NCBI GenBank assembly: GCA_947483545.1
Contig: CANKNP010000027.1
Span: 1 to 23,796, forward strand
Length of the DNA: 23,796 nt
Direction of reading: 5' to 3'
Origin: Deltaproteobacteria bacterium
Lineage (GTDB): Bacteria > Myxococcota > UBA796 > SXON01
The notes under the pieces were generated by a model. The model saw only the letters and a list, made by a program, of their open reading frames with translations. It was not told the origin of the DNA and ran no database searches. The position numbers were made by a program, and so were the translations under genes. Positions 7,545 through 15,783 of the stretch are shown piece after piece (positions within the stretch are counted from its first letter, which is position 1; every line of letters begins with the position of its first letter).

Positions 7545-10500
7545 GTGGCAGATCCCGTCGCCCCCGCCCCATCAGCACTGGCGGACAGCTTCGCCACCCT
7601 CCAGGCCCCGGCCGCGTTGGAGGCGGCGGTGCTCGACTTCTGGAAGGCATCGAACACCTTTGAGAAGTGCCTGGATCGCCCCGCGCCGAACGGGGATTTT
7701 GTGTTCTACGAAGGCCCGCCGACCGCGAACGGCATGCCCCACAACGGTCACGTGCTCACCCGCGTGACGAAGGACCTGTTCCCCCGCTACCGGACGATGC
7801 GTGGCTATCGGGTGGCCCGCCGCGCGGGTTGGGACACCCACGGGCTCCCGGTCGAGATCGAAGTCGAGAAGGAGCTGGGGATCCACGGCAAAGCAGCCAT
7901 CGAAGCGTACGGCTTGGAGGGCTTCGCGCAGAAGTGCATCGACAGCGTGTTCATCTACACCAAAGAGTGGGAGGACATGACGGATCGGGTGGGGTTCTGG
8001 GTGGACACCGAGACCGCGTATGTCACCTACCACCGCAGCTATGTGGAGAGCGTGTGGTGGGCGCTCTCGGAGCTGTTCAAGAAGGGGCTGCTCTACAAAG
8101 ACTACAAGGTGGTTTGGTGGTGGGCGCAGGGCGGGACCGCATTGTCGTCCGGCGAGGTTGGGGAGGGGTACCAGACGGTGGACGACCCGTCGGTCACGGT
8201 TCGGTTTCGTGCGGAGCAGGCTACGGGCGACCTCCCGCCCGAGATTGCCTCCGAGATCTCCAAGGGAAACGTGTCGTTTTTGGCGTGGACGACGACCCCC
8301 TGGACCCTGTTGTCCAATGTCGCGCTCGCCGTGAACGCGAAGGCAGACTACGCATTTACGAAGTTGGAGAGCGGCGAGATCGTCGTGACGGCCGCTGAGC
8401 TGGCGCCCGAGGGCGAGCGGCTTTGGACCCGGACCGGTCGCGAGCTGGCCGGCTGGACGTACGCGCCGCTCTTCCGCTTTCACGAGGAGGTCCCCGAACA
8501 GTTGGCGCAGTTGAACACGGGCCGCCACTTCGTCGTGGTGACCGCCGACCATGTCGAGATCTCTCAGACCGGAATCGTCCACACCGCCCCCGCGTTCGGC
8601 GAAGAGGACTTTGAGGTCCGACGCAGCGAGGGCTTGGGCTTCCTGCAGATGGTCGCGAGCGATGGGTGTTTTCTCCCAGGGTGCGGGCCCTTCGCGGGGC
8701 GCTTCTGCAAAGAGGCGGACAAGGACATCCAGCGGAACCTGAAAGAGCGGGGGCTCCTGTACAAGGCCGAGACGTACCGCCACGATTACCCGTTCTGTCC
8801 CCGCTCCCCGCTGGATCCGCTCATCCAATACGCGCGCCCGGGTTGGTTCATCCGCACGCGAGCGAACAAAGATCAGGCGTTGGCCAACAACGCGACGGTG
8901 AATTGGCTGCCGGAGACGATCCGCGATGGTCGATTCGGCGATTTTTTGCGGAACAACGTGGATTGGGCCCTCTCGCGGGAGCGGTATTGGGGCACGCCGC
9001 TCAACATCTGGGTGTGTGAGCAGTGTGGCGCGATGGAAGCGCCCGCATCTACCGCCGAGATCCTGGCGCGAAACCCCGATGCGTTCGACCCCTCGGTCTC
9101 GCCAGACCTGCAGGTCCACAAACCCTGGGTGGATCGCGTCACGTTCCCGTGTGTCGCGTGTGCGCGGGCCCCGGTTGGGACGATGCGTCGCGTGAGCGAG
9201 GTCGTCGACTGCTGGTTTGACTCGGGGTGCATGCCGTTCGCTCAGGTTGGCTTTCCACACAAGGGTTTGGAGGCCTTCGCAAGGTCCTTCCCCGCAGACT
9301 TCATCAGCGAGGCCGTCGATCAGACGCGCGGCTGGTTCTATTCCTTGTTGATGGTCTCGACGCTGCTGTTCGATAAGCAAACGTGCGAGAGGTACAAGCT
9401 GGATCGTGTGCCCGAGAGCGGGTTTCCTCGGCCGTTTCGGAACTGCATCGTGCTGGGCCATGTGTGTGACGCCGACGGCAAGAAGGAGTCGAAGTCCAAG
9501 GGGAACTACACCTCTCCGGATCTCGTGCTGAAGGGCAACACCCGGCTACGCATCTACCCAGATACAAGCTTGAAACCCGGGCAGTTGGCGCTGAAGCCCG
9601 CCCAGGTGAAGTCGCTTGGGTTGGATCCGAAGGAGCGGCTGACCGCGCCAGACGGGGTGTTGTTCGAGGTCGTCGGTCGCGCCGTGAAGGGCAAGGATGC
9701 CGCCAACATGCACCCCGACGACATCGCCCGCTACCCCGGCGCCGATGTAGATGGCGTCGTGCTCACCGCACCTTTTCCGCCGCCCGGGGCCGATGCGTTC
9801 CGCTGGCTGTTCTACAGTCAGAACCCGCCCTGGACCAACACCCGGCTGTCGTTGAAGGCGATCCTGGAAGGCCAGCGCGAGTTCTTGTTCCGGCTCAAGA
9901 ACGTGCACCAGTTCTACCTGCTGAACGCCGGTCGCCCCGGCGTAGGCCCGCATGTCCCCAAGAGGCCGGCAGGCACGCACCCGCTGGACGCCTGGATCCT
10001 GCACGCGCTCGACGCCCTCGTGCGCGACTGCACCACTGGCCTCGACGCCTACCGCATCTTCGAGCCCGCGCGGGCGTTGAACGCTTTTGTGGACGCGCTC
10101 TCCAACTGGTGGCTGCGCCGCAGCCGCGACCGCTTCGATGACAACGACGACGACGGCACCGAGGTTCGCCACACCCTGCACGAGGTGCTTCGTGTTCTCT
10201 CCAGGTTGGTAGCGCCGTTCATCCCGTTCCAGAGCGAGGCGATGCACCAGAGCTTGCGCCTGGCCGGGCGGACGGCGGGCGCGCAGGGACGCGCGGGCTC
10301 AGACCGGGTGCCCGAGGAGAGCGTTCACCTGTGCGCGTGGCCCTCGCCCGACGACACCCGGGTGAAGCCCGCCTTGGCGGCGGACATGGACCTCCTCCGG
10401 GAGTTGGCCAACCTGGGGCGTGCGGCCCGGGAGGGGTTGGGCGTCCGGGTGCGTCAGCCGCTCGCCAGCGCAGAAGTCGTGCTCGCCGACCATGCGCGCG

Positions 10501-11168
10501 CGGAGGCGTTGGCCCCGCTCCTTGGCCTGCTCCGCGACGAGTTGAACGTCCGCGCGGTCCACTTCTCGGCGGACGCCGGGCAGTTCGTGACCTTCACCGT
10601 CAAGCCGGACTTCAAGGTGCTGGGCGCCCGGTTGGGCAAGGACATGAAGGCGGTGGCGGCGGCCATCGGGCAGCTGGATGGCGGGGATCTACGCGCCCAG
10701 TTGCCCGGCGGTGTCGTGGTGGCCGGGCACACGCTGACCGACGCAGACGTGCGTGTGGAAGTGTCCCCGCGCCCGGGTTTTCAAGCCTCGGGCTCGGTGA
10801 CCGCTGTGGTGGCGCTCTCAGCGACGCTGGACGAGGATCTTCTGGAGGAGGGCCTGCTCCGAGAGGTGCAGAGCCGGATCCAGGCGGCGCGCAAGGCGCT
10901 GGGGTGCTCCTACCAGGAGATCGTTCAGGTCGGCGTCCACGGGGGCGCTCGGACGTCGCGGATGCTCGCGCGATTCGGGGCGGTCCTGCAGGCAGATACG
11001 CGCGCAGTGCTGGTGGACAATATGCTCCTGAGCGATGAACTCCCCGCCACTGCCGGACGGCGCCAGGGTGAGCGCCCGCCGCCGGACGGCTGGGCGCCCC
11101 CCGATCTCCAAGAACACGTGATGATCGAGTTCGAAACCCTTTGGTTGGGCGTCCGCCGCGGTGGCTGA
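7545..11168 (+). CDS. ileS: Isoleucyl-tRNA synthetase with an extra insert after the KMSKS-type loop
   Basis: Encodes 1207 residues. It charges tRNA-Ile with isoleucine in the cytoplasm. The class I HIGH-type motif is PHNGH at 65-69, followed by GWDTHGLPVE (95-104), typical of IleRS. The editing domain is marked by AWTTTPWTLLSN (about 247-258). Zinc-type Cys pairs are C491/C494 and C536/C539. The KMSKS loop is KESKS (647-651). Between GNYTSP and GADAFRW (748) lie about 92 residues where ordinary enzymes have about 15. The anticodon-binding domain contains SNWWLRRSRDRFDD, the usual IleRS helix. GTG 7545 is chosen because GGAG at 7536-7539 precedes it and the homologous region starts just after; the frame stays open upstream but covers an opposite-strand gene. 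It overlaps the next gene by 8 nt. Confidence 0.97.
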   Translation: MADPVAPAPSALADSFATLQAPAALEAAVLDFWKASNTFEKCLDRPAPNGDFVFYEGPPTANGMPHNGHVLTRVTKDLFPRYRTMRGYRVARRAGWDTHGLPVEIEVEKELGIHGKAAIEAYGLEGFAQKCIDSVFIYTKEWEDMTDRVGFWVDTETAYVTYHRSYVESVWWALSELFKKGLLYKDYKVVWWWAQGGTALSSGEVGEGYQTVDDPSVTVRFRAEQATGDLPPEIASEISKGNVSFLAWTTTPWTLLSNVALAVNAKADYAFTKLESGEIVVTAAELAPEGERLWTRTGRELAGWTYAPLFRFHEEVPEQLAQLNTGRHFVVVTADHVEISQTGIVHTAPAFGEEDFEVRRSEGLGFLQMVASDGCFLPGCGPFAGRFCKEADKDIQRNLKERGLLYKAETYRHDYPFCPRSPLDPLIQYARPGWFIRTRANKDQALANNATVNWLPETIRDGRFGDFLRNNVDWALSRERYWGTPLNIWVCEQCGAMEAPASTAEILARNPDAFDPSVSPDLQVHKPWVDRVTFPCVACARAPVGTMRRVSEVVDCWFDSGCMPFAQVGFPHKGLEAFARSFPADFISEAVDQTRGWFYSLLMVSTLLFDKQTCERYKLDRVPESGFPRPFRNCIVLGHVCDADGKKESKSKGNYTSPDLVLKGNTRLRIYPDTSLKPGQLALKPAQVKSLGLDPKERLTAPDGVLFEVVGRAVKGKDAANMHPDDIARYPGADVDGVVLTAPFPPPGADAFRWLFYSQNPPWTNTRLSLKAILEGQREFLFRLKNVHQFYLLNAGRPGVGPHVPKRPAGTHPLDAWILHALDALVRDCTTGLDAYRIFEPARALNAFVDALSNWWLRRSRDRFDDNDDDGTEVRHTLHEVLRVLSRLVAPFIPFQSEAMHQSLRLAGRTAGAQGRAGSDRVPEESVHLCAWPSPDDTRVKPALAADMDLLRELANLGRAAREGLGVRVRQPLASAEVVLADHARAEALAPLLGLLRDELNVRAVHFSADAGQFVTFTVKPDFKVLGARLGKDMKAVAAAIGQLDGGDLRAQLPGGVVVAGHTLTDADVRVEVSPRPGFQASGSVTAVVALSATLDEDLLEEGLLREVQSRIQAARKALGCSYQEIVQVGVHGGARTSRMLARFGAVLQADTRAVLVDNMLLSDELPATAGRRQGERPPPDGWAPPDLQEHVMIEFETLWLGVRRGG

Positions 11169-12105
11169 ACCGAAGAAGCCGAAGGAGGTGGGGCCGCCGA
11201 AGGCCTGCCTGCCGCCGGAGGTCATGGACCTGCTGTCGTTGGGGGGGCGGGTGCGGCTCTCGTGCGGGGAGGGGGCCGACACTCGCGTGATCGACGTGCC
11301 CGTGGCGCCGCTCCCCGAGGGGCTGTTCCTGTTTGTGCTGCACGACAGCTTGATCCTGCATGTACTGGAGCGCGACCCTCGCTGCGTGCTCATGGCGGAG
11401 CAGGCGGATCGCGGGGGGTGGCGGCTGGTGGCGCGGGGGCGGGGGGTGCCGGGGAGGCGGGTCGCCTCCGAGCCGCTGCGCGTGCAGTTGGCCTACTGGC
11501 TCCCCGAGTCGTTGCCGATCGGCGGGGCTGGCGCGGAGCTGGTGGTCGTGCGCTTTCTGCCGGAGCACGTGGAGTATGTGCGGGGGAGCGAGAAGTTCTA
11601 CGGCCCCGTGCCCAACGGCGCCATGCCAGAGCCCCTGGCGGCGTGGTGGGCGCTTTCGGTCGAGCGCCAGTGGTTCTGGCTCTCGCTGCTGGTGGTGAGC
11701 AACTTCGTCGCGGGGATCTTCCTGGAGCCGAACACCACGGCGCGGCTCGTGCTCGTGGGCGCGACGATGCTGCCCGCGTTTACGATGGTGTCGGGGCTCG
11801 TATTGTGGAACCGGGGTGCCGTCGGCCAGCGTTGGCGGGAGGGCTTGGAGCCCGAATCGGCCGCCTGGGCGGTGAACCGCGGGTGGCTGGGGGCGGCAGC
11901 GCTCCGGCGGGGGGGCGTGGTGGTCGGCCTCGTGGGTGCGGCGATGCTTCCGGTCCTGGCGTTTGTGCACCCCCGCTTGATTCCCATCGCGCTCTTTTCA
12001 GGGGGCTTTGCGTTGCTATCCCCGTTCTACCTCGTTCGTCACTGGTTTCGGAACGCAGATCGCGACCGCGCGCCAGCCCCTCCCAGCCCCGGACATGCAC
12101 CATGA
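11161..12105 (+). CDS. Membrane protein with N-terminal FMN-binding split-barrel-like domain
   Basis: Encodes 314 residues from GTG 11161, overlapping the ileS stop by 8 nt. Residues about 20-150 resemble the pyridoxamine-phosphate-oxidase-like split barrel: LLSLGGRVRLS, then LFLFVLHDSLILHVLERDPR, then WRLVARGRGVPGRR, then FLPEHVEYVRG. The family commonly binds FMN, heme or F420, but I see no decisive cofactor residue. The C-terminal half has about four hydrophobic helices (about 170-188, 194-216, 250-270, 273-293) and a Pro-rich tail. The combination of a soluble barrel with a four-helix membrane anchor is uncommon. The stop overlaps the start of the following gene as ATGA, so ileS and the two following genes look translationally coupled. 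The domain call is moderate; the role is unknown. Confidence 0.7.
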   Translation: MAEPKKPKEVGPPKACLPPEVMDLLSLGGRVRLSCGEGADTRVIDVPVAPLPEGLFLFVLHDSLILHVLERDPRCVLMAEQADRGGWRLVARGRGVPGRRVASEPLRVQLAYWLPESLPIGGAGAELVVVRFLPEHVEYVRGSEKFYGPVPNGAMPEPLAAWWALSVERQWFWLSLLVVSNFVAGIFLEPNTTARLVLVGATMLPAFTMVSGLVLWNRGAVGQRWREGLEPESAAWAVNRGWLGAAALRRGGVVVGLVGAAMLPVLAFVHPRLIPIALFSGGFALLSPFYLVRHWFRNADRDRAPAPPSPGHAP

Positions 12106-13109
12106 CCGTCTCCCTTCGGGGCAGCAGCCCGTCCACGATGGCGCTCGGCGTGCTCCTGCTCTCGCGCGCACGCTCCTTCGGCCAGCGGATCCATGTCGAG
12201 ATCGTCGGAGATCCCGACGAGATTGGGGTCGTCTTGGGCCCTGCGGTGGTCTATTGCGCCCCGGTGGCGAGCTGCGGGGTCGGCCGCGAGCTTGGGAACG
12301 GCGCGCTGGTCGTGGTCCCCGGGCCCCCGGACGAGCCGCTGGCGGTGTCGCTCGCGCCGGATGGGATGGGGCCCTGGTTCACCGTGGACCGGAACGGGGA
12401 GGGGGTTCACCCGGCGACGAGGGCCTGGATCGCCCTTCGGCGGGACCGTCGGCCCGAGGCCCGACAGCACGCGGCGATGCTGGCAGCCGGCTTGGAGGCC
12501 GTTGGTTGCGCCGCTGAGGTGCCGGTCTTCGACCTGCTCTTCGGGGCGCCCATCAACCCGCTGGACCGGGTGTCGCTGGCCTTGCGCGCGGGGAGGGCGC
12601 TTTCGGGCGCCCGGGGCCAGCCCATTCAGGACTTCTTGTTCCGTGACCTACCCGAGGACAGCGCGGTCACCGCTGCGGAGGCGCTGCAGCGGTTCTCTCC
12701 CCTCTTCCAACGCAACGCTGCGGCGTTCATCCCGTTCGTCGGGGCCAATCCGGCGACAGCCCCGCTGCTCGAGGCGCTGTCGGAGCTGCTCGTGCATCTC
12801 TCACACCTCCCACGCGCGAGCATCCTCCCGCCGCTCAGCCCCGCTGCGGACGCTGTCGCTGTAGGGCTCGGGCGCGCGCTCGGGGGGGTGTCGTCGGCCA
12901 ATGACGACCAGGCCCAAGCGAGCCTGCTGCACACTTACCGGTTTCTCGGCGGCAAGTTCACGCGCGCCGCGACCCACCCCATCGACCTGTTGACAGACGC
13001 CCCGCCGAGCGATCGCCTGGCCCGTTGGCGTTGGTTCTGCTCCCACGTGTGTGACGCCGCCTCACGCGTGGATCGCGTGTGGCGGGACATTGTGGATCCG
13101 GCGAGCTGA
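12102..13109 (+). CDS. Hypothetical protein, 335 residues, coupled to the split-barrel membrane protein
   Basis: The start ATG 12102 lies within the ATGA overlap with the preceding gene, and the frame stays open to TGA 13109. The protein begins with about 75 residues of beta-prone sequence (RIHVEIVG, IGVVLGPAVVYCAP, ALVVVPGPP, LAVSLAPDG), and then becomes mainly helical and Ala/Leu/Arg-rich with segments such as HAAMLAAGLEAVG. I see no signal peptide, membrane helix or recognisable catalytic motif, and I do not recognise the family. The high GC at third positions and the overlap support a real gene. Its co-translation with ileS and the membrane protein does not by itself indicate a shared function. 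It converges with the minus-strand small ORF after 5 bp. Confidence 0.78.
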   Translation: MTVSLRGSSPSTMALGVLLLSRARSFGQRIHVEIVGDPDEIGVVLGPAVVYCAPVASCGVGRELGNGALVVVPGPPDEPLAVSLAPDGMGPWFTVDRNGEGVHPATRAWIALRRDRRPEARQHAAMLAAGLEAVGCAAEVPVFDLLFGAPINPLDRVSLALRAGRALSGARGQPIQDFLFRDLPEDSAVTAAEALQRFSPLFQRNAAAFIPFVGANPATAPLLEALSELLVHLSHLPRASILPPLSPAADAVAVGLGRALGGVSSANDDQAQASLLHTYRFLGGKFTRAATHPIDLLTDAPPSDRLARWRWFCSHVCDAASRVDRVWRDIVDPAS

Positions 13110-13114
13110 GGCCC

Positions 13115-13333
13115 CTACGGCGTGTGGTAGACGCCTGCGACGTCGAGCTCAGTCGCGATGATCCCAGGCGCGACCATGTGACGCGGCTGACCCTGCTCGA
13201 CGGCCGTGGCGTACTGGTTTGCAGCCTGGATGTCTTGGGTGACCCACTTGAGGATCAGCGCGATGAACTTGGGGCGGCTGTAGGGCGGGTCGGTGCCCGG
13301 CTGGTGGACGCCGGTAAGGAGAAAGTTGATCAT
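13115..13333 (-). CDS. Small hypothetical protein, 72 residues
   Basis: ATG 13333 is preceded on the minus strand by GGAG with 7 nt spacing, and third codon positions are strongly G/C, both in favour of a real gene. The protein (starting MINFLLTGVHQPG) includes the segment KFIALILKWVTQDIQAANQYA, which looks amphipathic-helical, and ends with VAGVYHTP. No signal, metal motif or known domain is visible. It lies 72 bp downstream of coaD on the same strand and could be the last gene of a lipoprotein-coaD transcript. Confidence 0.6.
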   Translation of the reverse strand: MINFLLTGVHQPGTDPPYSRPKFIALILKWVTQDIQAANQYATAVEQGQPRHMVAPGIIATELDVAGVYHTP

Positions 13334-13405
13334 TGCGGGACTCCACGAGAAAGCCCGGAGTGCGCCGCCCCCAAGGACACGTTGGTTGGCTCGAATGCCA
13401 CTGCT

Positions 13406-13918
13406 TCATCCGTCGCGAGCGACGACGTTCGGAGCTTCAGCAAGCGACATCGCGGACACCAGCGCGCGCCACGACGCATCCGGAAGGTAACGTGCAGCCG
13501 GCCCGCCGTTCTGAGCGATCTCCTTGATCAGCGAGCTGGAAATGAAAATGTGCTGGGGCTCGGTGAGCAAGAAGACCGTCTCGACCTGCGGTGCCATGTC
13601 CATGTTCGCGAGCCCTGTCTGGAACTCGAACTCAAAGTCTGTCACCGCCCTCAGGCCGCGCAAGATCGCGCTGGCGCCCGTTCGCTCACAGTAGTGGACC
13701 AGCAGCCCCTCGAACTGGTCAATACGAACGTTGGCTATCGGTGAGCACACCTCTTGGAGCACTCGGAGCCGCGTGTCCAGGTCCAGCATCCGTTTTTTTC
13801 GGGGGTTGTGGCCGATCGCGACGACGACCTCATCGAAGAGCCCGGCCCCCCGACGGATCACATCCAAGTGACCGAGGGTGACCGGATCGAAGCTCCCTGC
13901 GTAGACGGCGCGTTTCAT
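13406..13918 (-). CDS. coaD: Phosphopantetheine adenylyltransferase
   Basis: Encodes 170 residues, the usual size of CoaD. It catalyses the fourth step of coenzyme A synthesis, joining ATP and 4'-phosphopantetheine to give dephospho-CoA and pyrophosphate. The nucleotidyltransferase signature is at the N-terminus: YAGSFDPVTLGHLDVI, with T-x-G-H at 14-17. Further family segments are HNPRKKRML, ILRGLRAVTDFEFEFQ (86-100), ETVFLLTEPQHIFISSSLIKEIA with the ISSS motif at 126-129. The start ATG 13918 sits directly at the first strand. It has 27 bp to the upstream lipoprotein gene, suggesting co-transcription. Confidence 0.97.
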   Translation of the reverse strand: MKRAVYAGSFDPVTLGHLDVIRRGAGLFDEVVVAIGHNPRKKRMLDLDTRLRVLQEVCSPIANVRIDQFEGLLVHYCERTGASAILRGLRAVTDFEFEFQTGLANMDMAPQVETVFLLTEPQHIFISSSLIKEIAQNGGPAARYLPDASWRALVSAMSLAEAPNVVARDG

Positions 13919-13945
13919 TCGGCTTCGTAGCGCATCCAGGTCGCG

Positions 13946-14329
13946 TCAGCCTCCGCTGGTCATCGCCCAGGCTGTATTGTCCTCGGAGCAGGTGCCGCTC
14001 GCGTTGTCCTCATCGGGCGCGGTGCCCGTGCAGGTTCGCCAGCGAGAGGAGAGGCCGTCGAGCTGGACGCTGTCGCCGTCGAGCGCCCCACCGGTGGGCA
14101 GGTCGTCCATGGTCATGCTCCAGTTGCTGATCGTGAAGGTGCACGCCTCGGCGTCGAACGTGACGTCCCCACCCATCGTCGCATCGCCCATGCCAAACGC
14201 CTCGCCGGAGAAGGTCCAGGGGCCGGAGGTGAGCGCGACGCAGGTGTCTCCGCCCACGAGGGGCTCTGAGTCTGAAGCCGGGACACCGCAAGCCACCAAG
14301 ACGAGGGTGAGGACGAGGAAAATGCGCAT
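13946..14329 (-). CDS. Small lipoprotein, Cys-containing, unknown function
   Basis: Encodes 127 residues. The signal is short, MRIFLVLTLVLVAC, with lipobox LVAC and lipidated Cys14. The mature part is Gly/Thr/Asp-rich and beta-prone, with Cys at several places (GDTCVAL, EACTF, TCTGTA, GTCSED) that could form two disulfides. I do not recognise a family. GGAG lies 8 nt before ATG 14329. The gene is divergent from the DUF3347 gene, and the CsoR-type operator lies in the shared 71-bp spacer 23 bp upstream of this start, so joint metal regulation is possible. I see no clear promoter for this direction. Confidence 0.78.
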   Translation of the reverse strand: MRIFLVLTLVLVACGVPASDSEPLVGGDTCVALTSGPWTFSGEAFGMGDATMGGDVTFDAEACTFTISNWSMTMDDLPTGGALDGDSVQLDGLSSRWRTCTGTAPDEDNASGTCSEDNTAWAMTSGG

Positions 14330-14351
14330 ACGTCAAACTCCGGATGAGGGG

Positions 14352-14380
14352 TTGCTACGGTACCCCGGCTGGGGTATCCT
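14352..14380 (+). promoter_or_regulatory. Promoter with CsoR-type operator in its spacer (DUF3347 unit)
   Basis: The -35 element TTGCTA (14352-14357) and -10 element TATCCT (14375-14380) are 17 bp apart. The perfect palindrome TACCCCGGCTGGGGTA (14361-14376) fills most of the spacer and touches the -10 box. G/C-tract palindromes of this form are known operators for CsoR-family metal sensors. The csoR promoter in this window has the same layout. The expected transcript start is near 14387, giving a very short leader before GGAGG at 14391. Confidence 0.8.
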
Positions 14381-14400
14381 CGCTACGGTTGGAGGCCCGG

Positions 14401-14871
14401 ATGTTCGTGCTTTTTACGCTGATTTTATCCGCCCCGGGTTGGGCAGCGGAGCCCGTTGTGGAGGCGGTGTCCGTCGCCCCGGTAGCGGTGGATGCGCTCA
14501 CCCAATACGACACGATCCGCGCCGCGCTCGCAGAGGACAGGCTGGACGCCGCCCGCACCGCCGCCAGCGCTCTCTCCGCCGCGGACAGCGGCTTGGCCGC
14601 CGCGGCTGGTGCGCTGGCGCTCGCGGCAGACGCGAACAGCGCGCGTCTGGCGTTCTCCGATCTGTCCAAAGCGCTGGTGTTGCGGCTCGGGTCCACGACG
14701 CCCACGCCGAAGGTCTTCGCGTATTCTTGCCCCATGTGGCAGGGATTTGCGTGGTGGGTTCAGCCAAAGGCCGGCATCTCCAACCCTTACATGGGCCTCG
14801 CGATGCCGGAGTGTGGCGAGGAAAAGTCGCTCAAGGGCGCGGTAAAGGCTGCGAGCGGGGCCGCGGGGTGA
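14401..14871 (+). CDS. Periplasmic DUF3347-like protein, probable copper handling
   Basis: Encodes 156 residues. A signal peptide is evident (MFVLFTLILSAPGWAA, cut near residue 15-16). Residues about 35-95 form the Ala-rich helical part typical of DUF3347 (YDTIRAALAEDRLDAARTAA, FSDLSKALVLRL). The conserved metal-type C-terminus follows: VFAYSCPMW with Cys110 and Met112, then ISNPYMGLAMPECGE with Met131, Met135 and Cys138. DUF3347 domains are found alone or attached to CusB-like efflux adaptors, and the CPM/NPY/MxxCG residues are good soft-metal ligands. ATG 14401 has GGAGG 5 nt upstream; an in-frame ATG at 14344 would sit inside the promoter and is rejected. It overlaps the barrel gene as GTGA. 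The CsoR-type promoter immediately upstream supports a copper role. Confidence 0.86.
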   Translation: MFVLFTLILSAPGWAAEPVVEAVSVAPVAVDALTQYDTIRAALAEDRLDAARTAASALSAADSGLAAAAGALALAADANSARLAFSDLSKALVLRLGSTTPTPKVFAYSCPMWQGFAWWVQPKAGISNPYMGLAMPECGEEKSLKGAVKAASGAAG

Positions 14872-15782
14872 TCCTCGCGCTGGCCCTCTTCTTTGGCAGA
14901 GCCGAGGCCGCAGCCTGCATGTGCGCCCGCAACGTGGCGCTTCCAAGCGTCGGAGTTCTGCGCCCCTGGGCGGGGGTGCTCGCGCTGGACTACGGGGCGA
15001 AGTTGGAGGCGGATCCGAACGCCTGGCGCGGGTTCGGGATCGTGGACCTCCATGGGGACAGCATGGCGGGGATGTACATGCCACCGATGCTGGTCCACAC
15101 CGCATCATTGAGCGCGACCCTCGGGTTGCCCGCCGATTTTTCGGTGTCAACCACGTTGCCGTACATGTACAAGAACCTGCTCGGCGCGTCCGAGATGCCC
15201 GGAGACACCGACCTGAGCTCGCTGAACGACGTCGACGTCACCCTGCACTGGGCCTCTCAATCGGAACAGCGCTCGAAGGCGTTTGTGGGCTTCAGCGTCG
15301 GGCCGACCTTCCCCACCGGCACCGTGGTCCCGAATAGCCCCACGCGTTCGGGCCGTGGCGCCATGGGCGGCAACGCCGCGGCGCGGGCCGGTGTGAAGGT
15401 GAGCCCGCACGTCGCCGTGGCCGTGCAGGTGAGCGGATCGACGGGCTTCGGCGCGGATTCGACCGGGTACATCGTGGCGCCGAACGCGAGCCTGGTGGGC
15501 GGCGTCGAGTGGTCCCCGCGGGAGAACGGCAAGCTCACGGTGGCGGTGCTCGGCATGGAGCGGTGGTCGGGCAAAGACCGTCAGGACGCCCTGGTCTACA
15601 AGAACAGCGGCTACCTGGTGACGGATCTCGCGCTCGCAGGGAGCTACACCTTCTGGGCGGACAAGCTGCGGTCGGCCTCGTTCAACGCGCGGGTTCAGGT
15701 CCCCGTTTTCCAGGTGGTCGGTGATCCGATGTACGCCGAGAATTTCGGGGCGAGCGGAGGGGTGACGGTCGTGGCGTTCTGA
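14868..15782 (+). CDS. Outer-membrane beta-barrel protein paired with the DUF3347 gene
   Basis: Encodes 304 residues from GTG 14868, which overlaps the preceding TGA. A signal peptide (ILALALFFGRAEA) is followed at once by AACMCARN, with Cys17 and Cys19 two apart. The rest alternates hydrophobic and polar residues in strand-sized pieces separated by Gly/Asp/Asn turns (for example WAGVLALDYGAKLE, FSVSTTLPYMYKNLL, VAVAVQVSGSTGFG, LTVAVLGMERWSG) and ends in Phe (VTVVAF), the usual C-terminal signal for BAM-dependent barrels. The family resembles bacterial transporter-like barrels of metal and aromatic loci, but I cannot name it. The position downstream of a CsoR-type promoter suggests it is a metal-responsive outer-membrane component. 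The N-terminal CxC near the periplasmic side is a possible metal or disulfide site. Confidence 0.78.
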   Translation: MILALALFFGRAEAAACMCARNVALPSVGVLRPWAGVLALDYGAKLEADPNAWRGFGIVDLHGDSMAGMYMPPMLVHTASLSATLGLPADFSVSTTLPYMYKNLLGASEMPGDTDLSSLNDVDVTLHWASQSEQRSKAFVGFSVGPTFPTGTVVPNSPTRSGRGAMGGNAAARAGVKVSPHVAVAVQVSGSTGFGADSTGYIVAPNASLVGGVEWSPRENGKLTVAVLGMERWSGKDRQDALVYKNSGYLVTDLALAGSYTFWADKLRSASFNARVQVPVFQVVGDPMYAENFGASGGVTVVAF

Positions 15783-15783
15783 A

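Noticed and set aside
7572..9461. 629-codon minus-strand open frame inside ileS
   Set aside because: It is a shadow of the high-GC ileS codons; the translation is Arg/His/Pro-rich with no domain sense.
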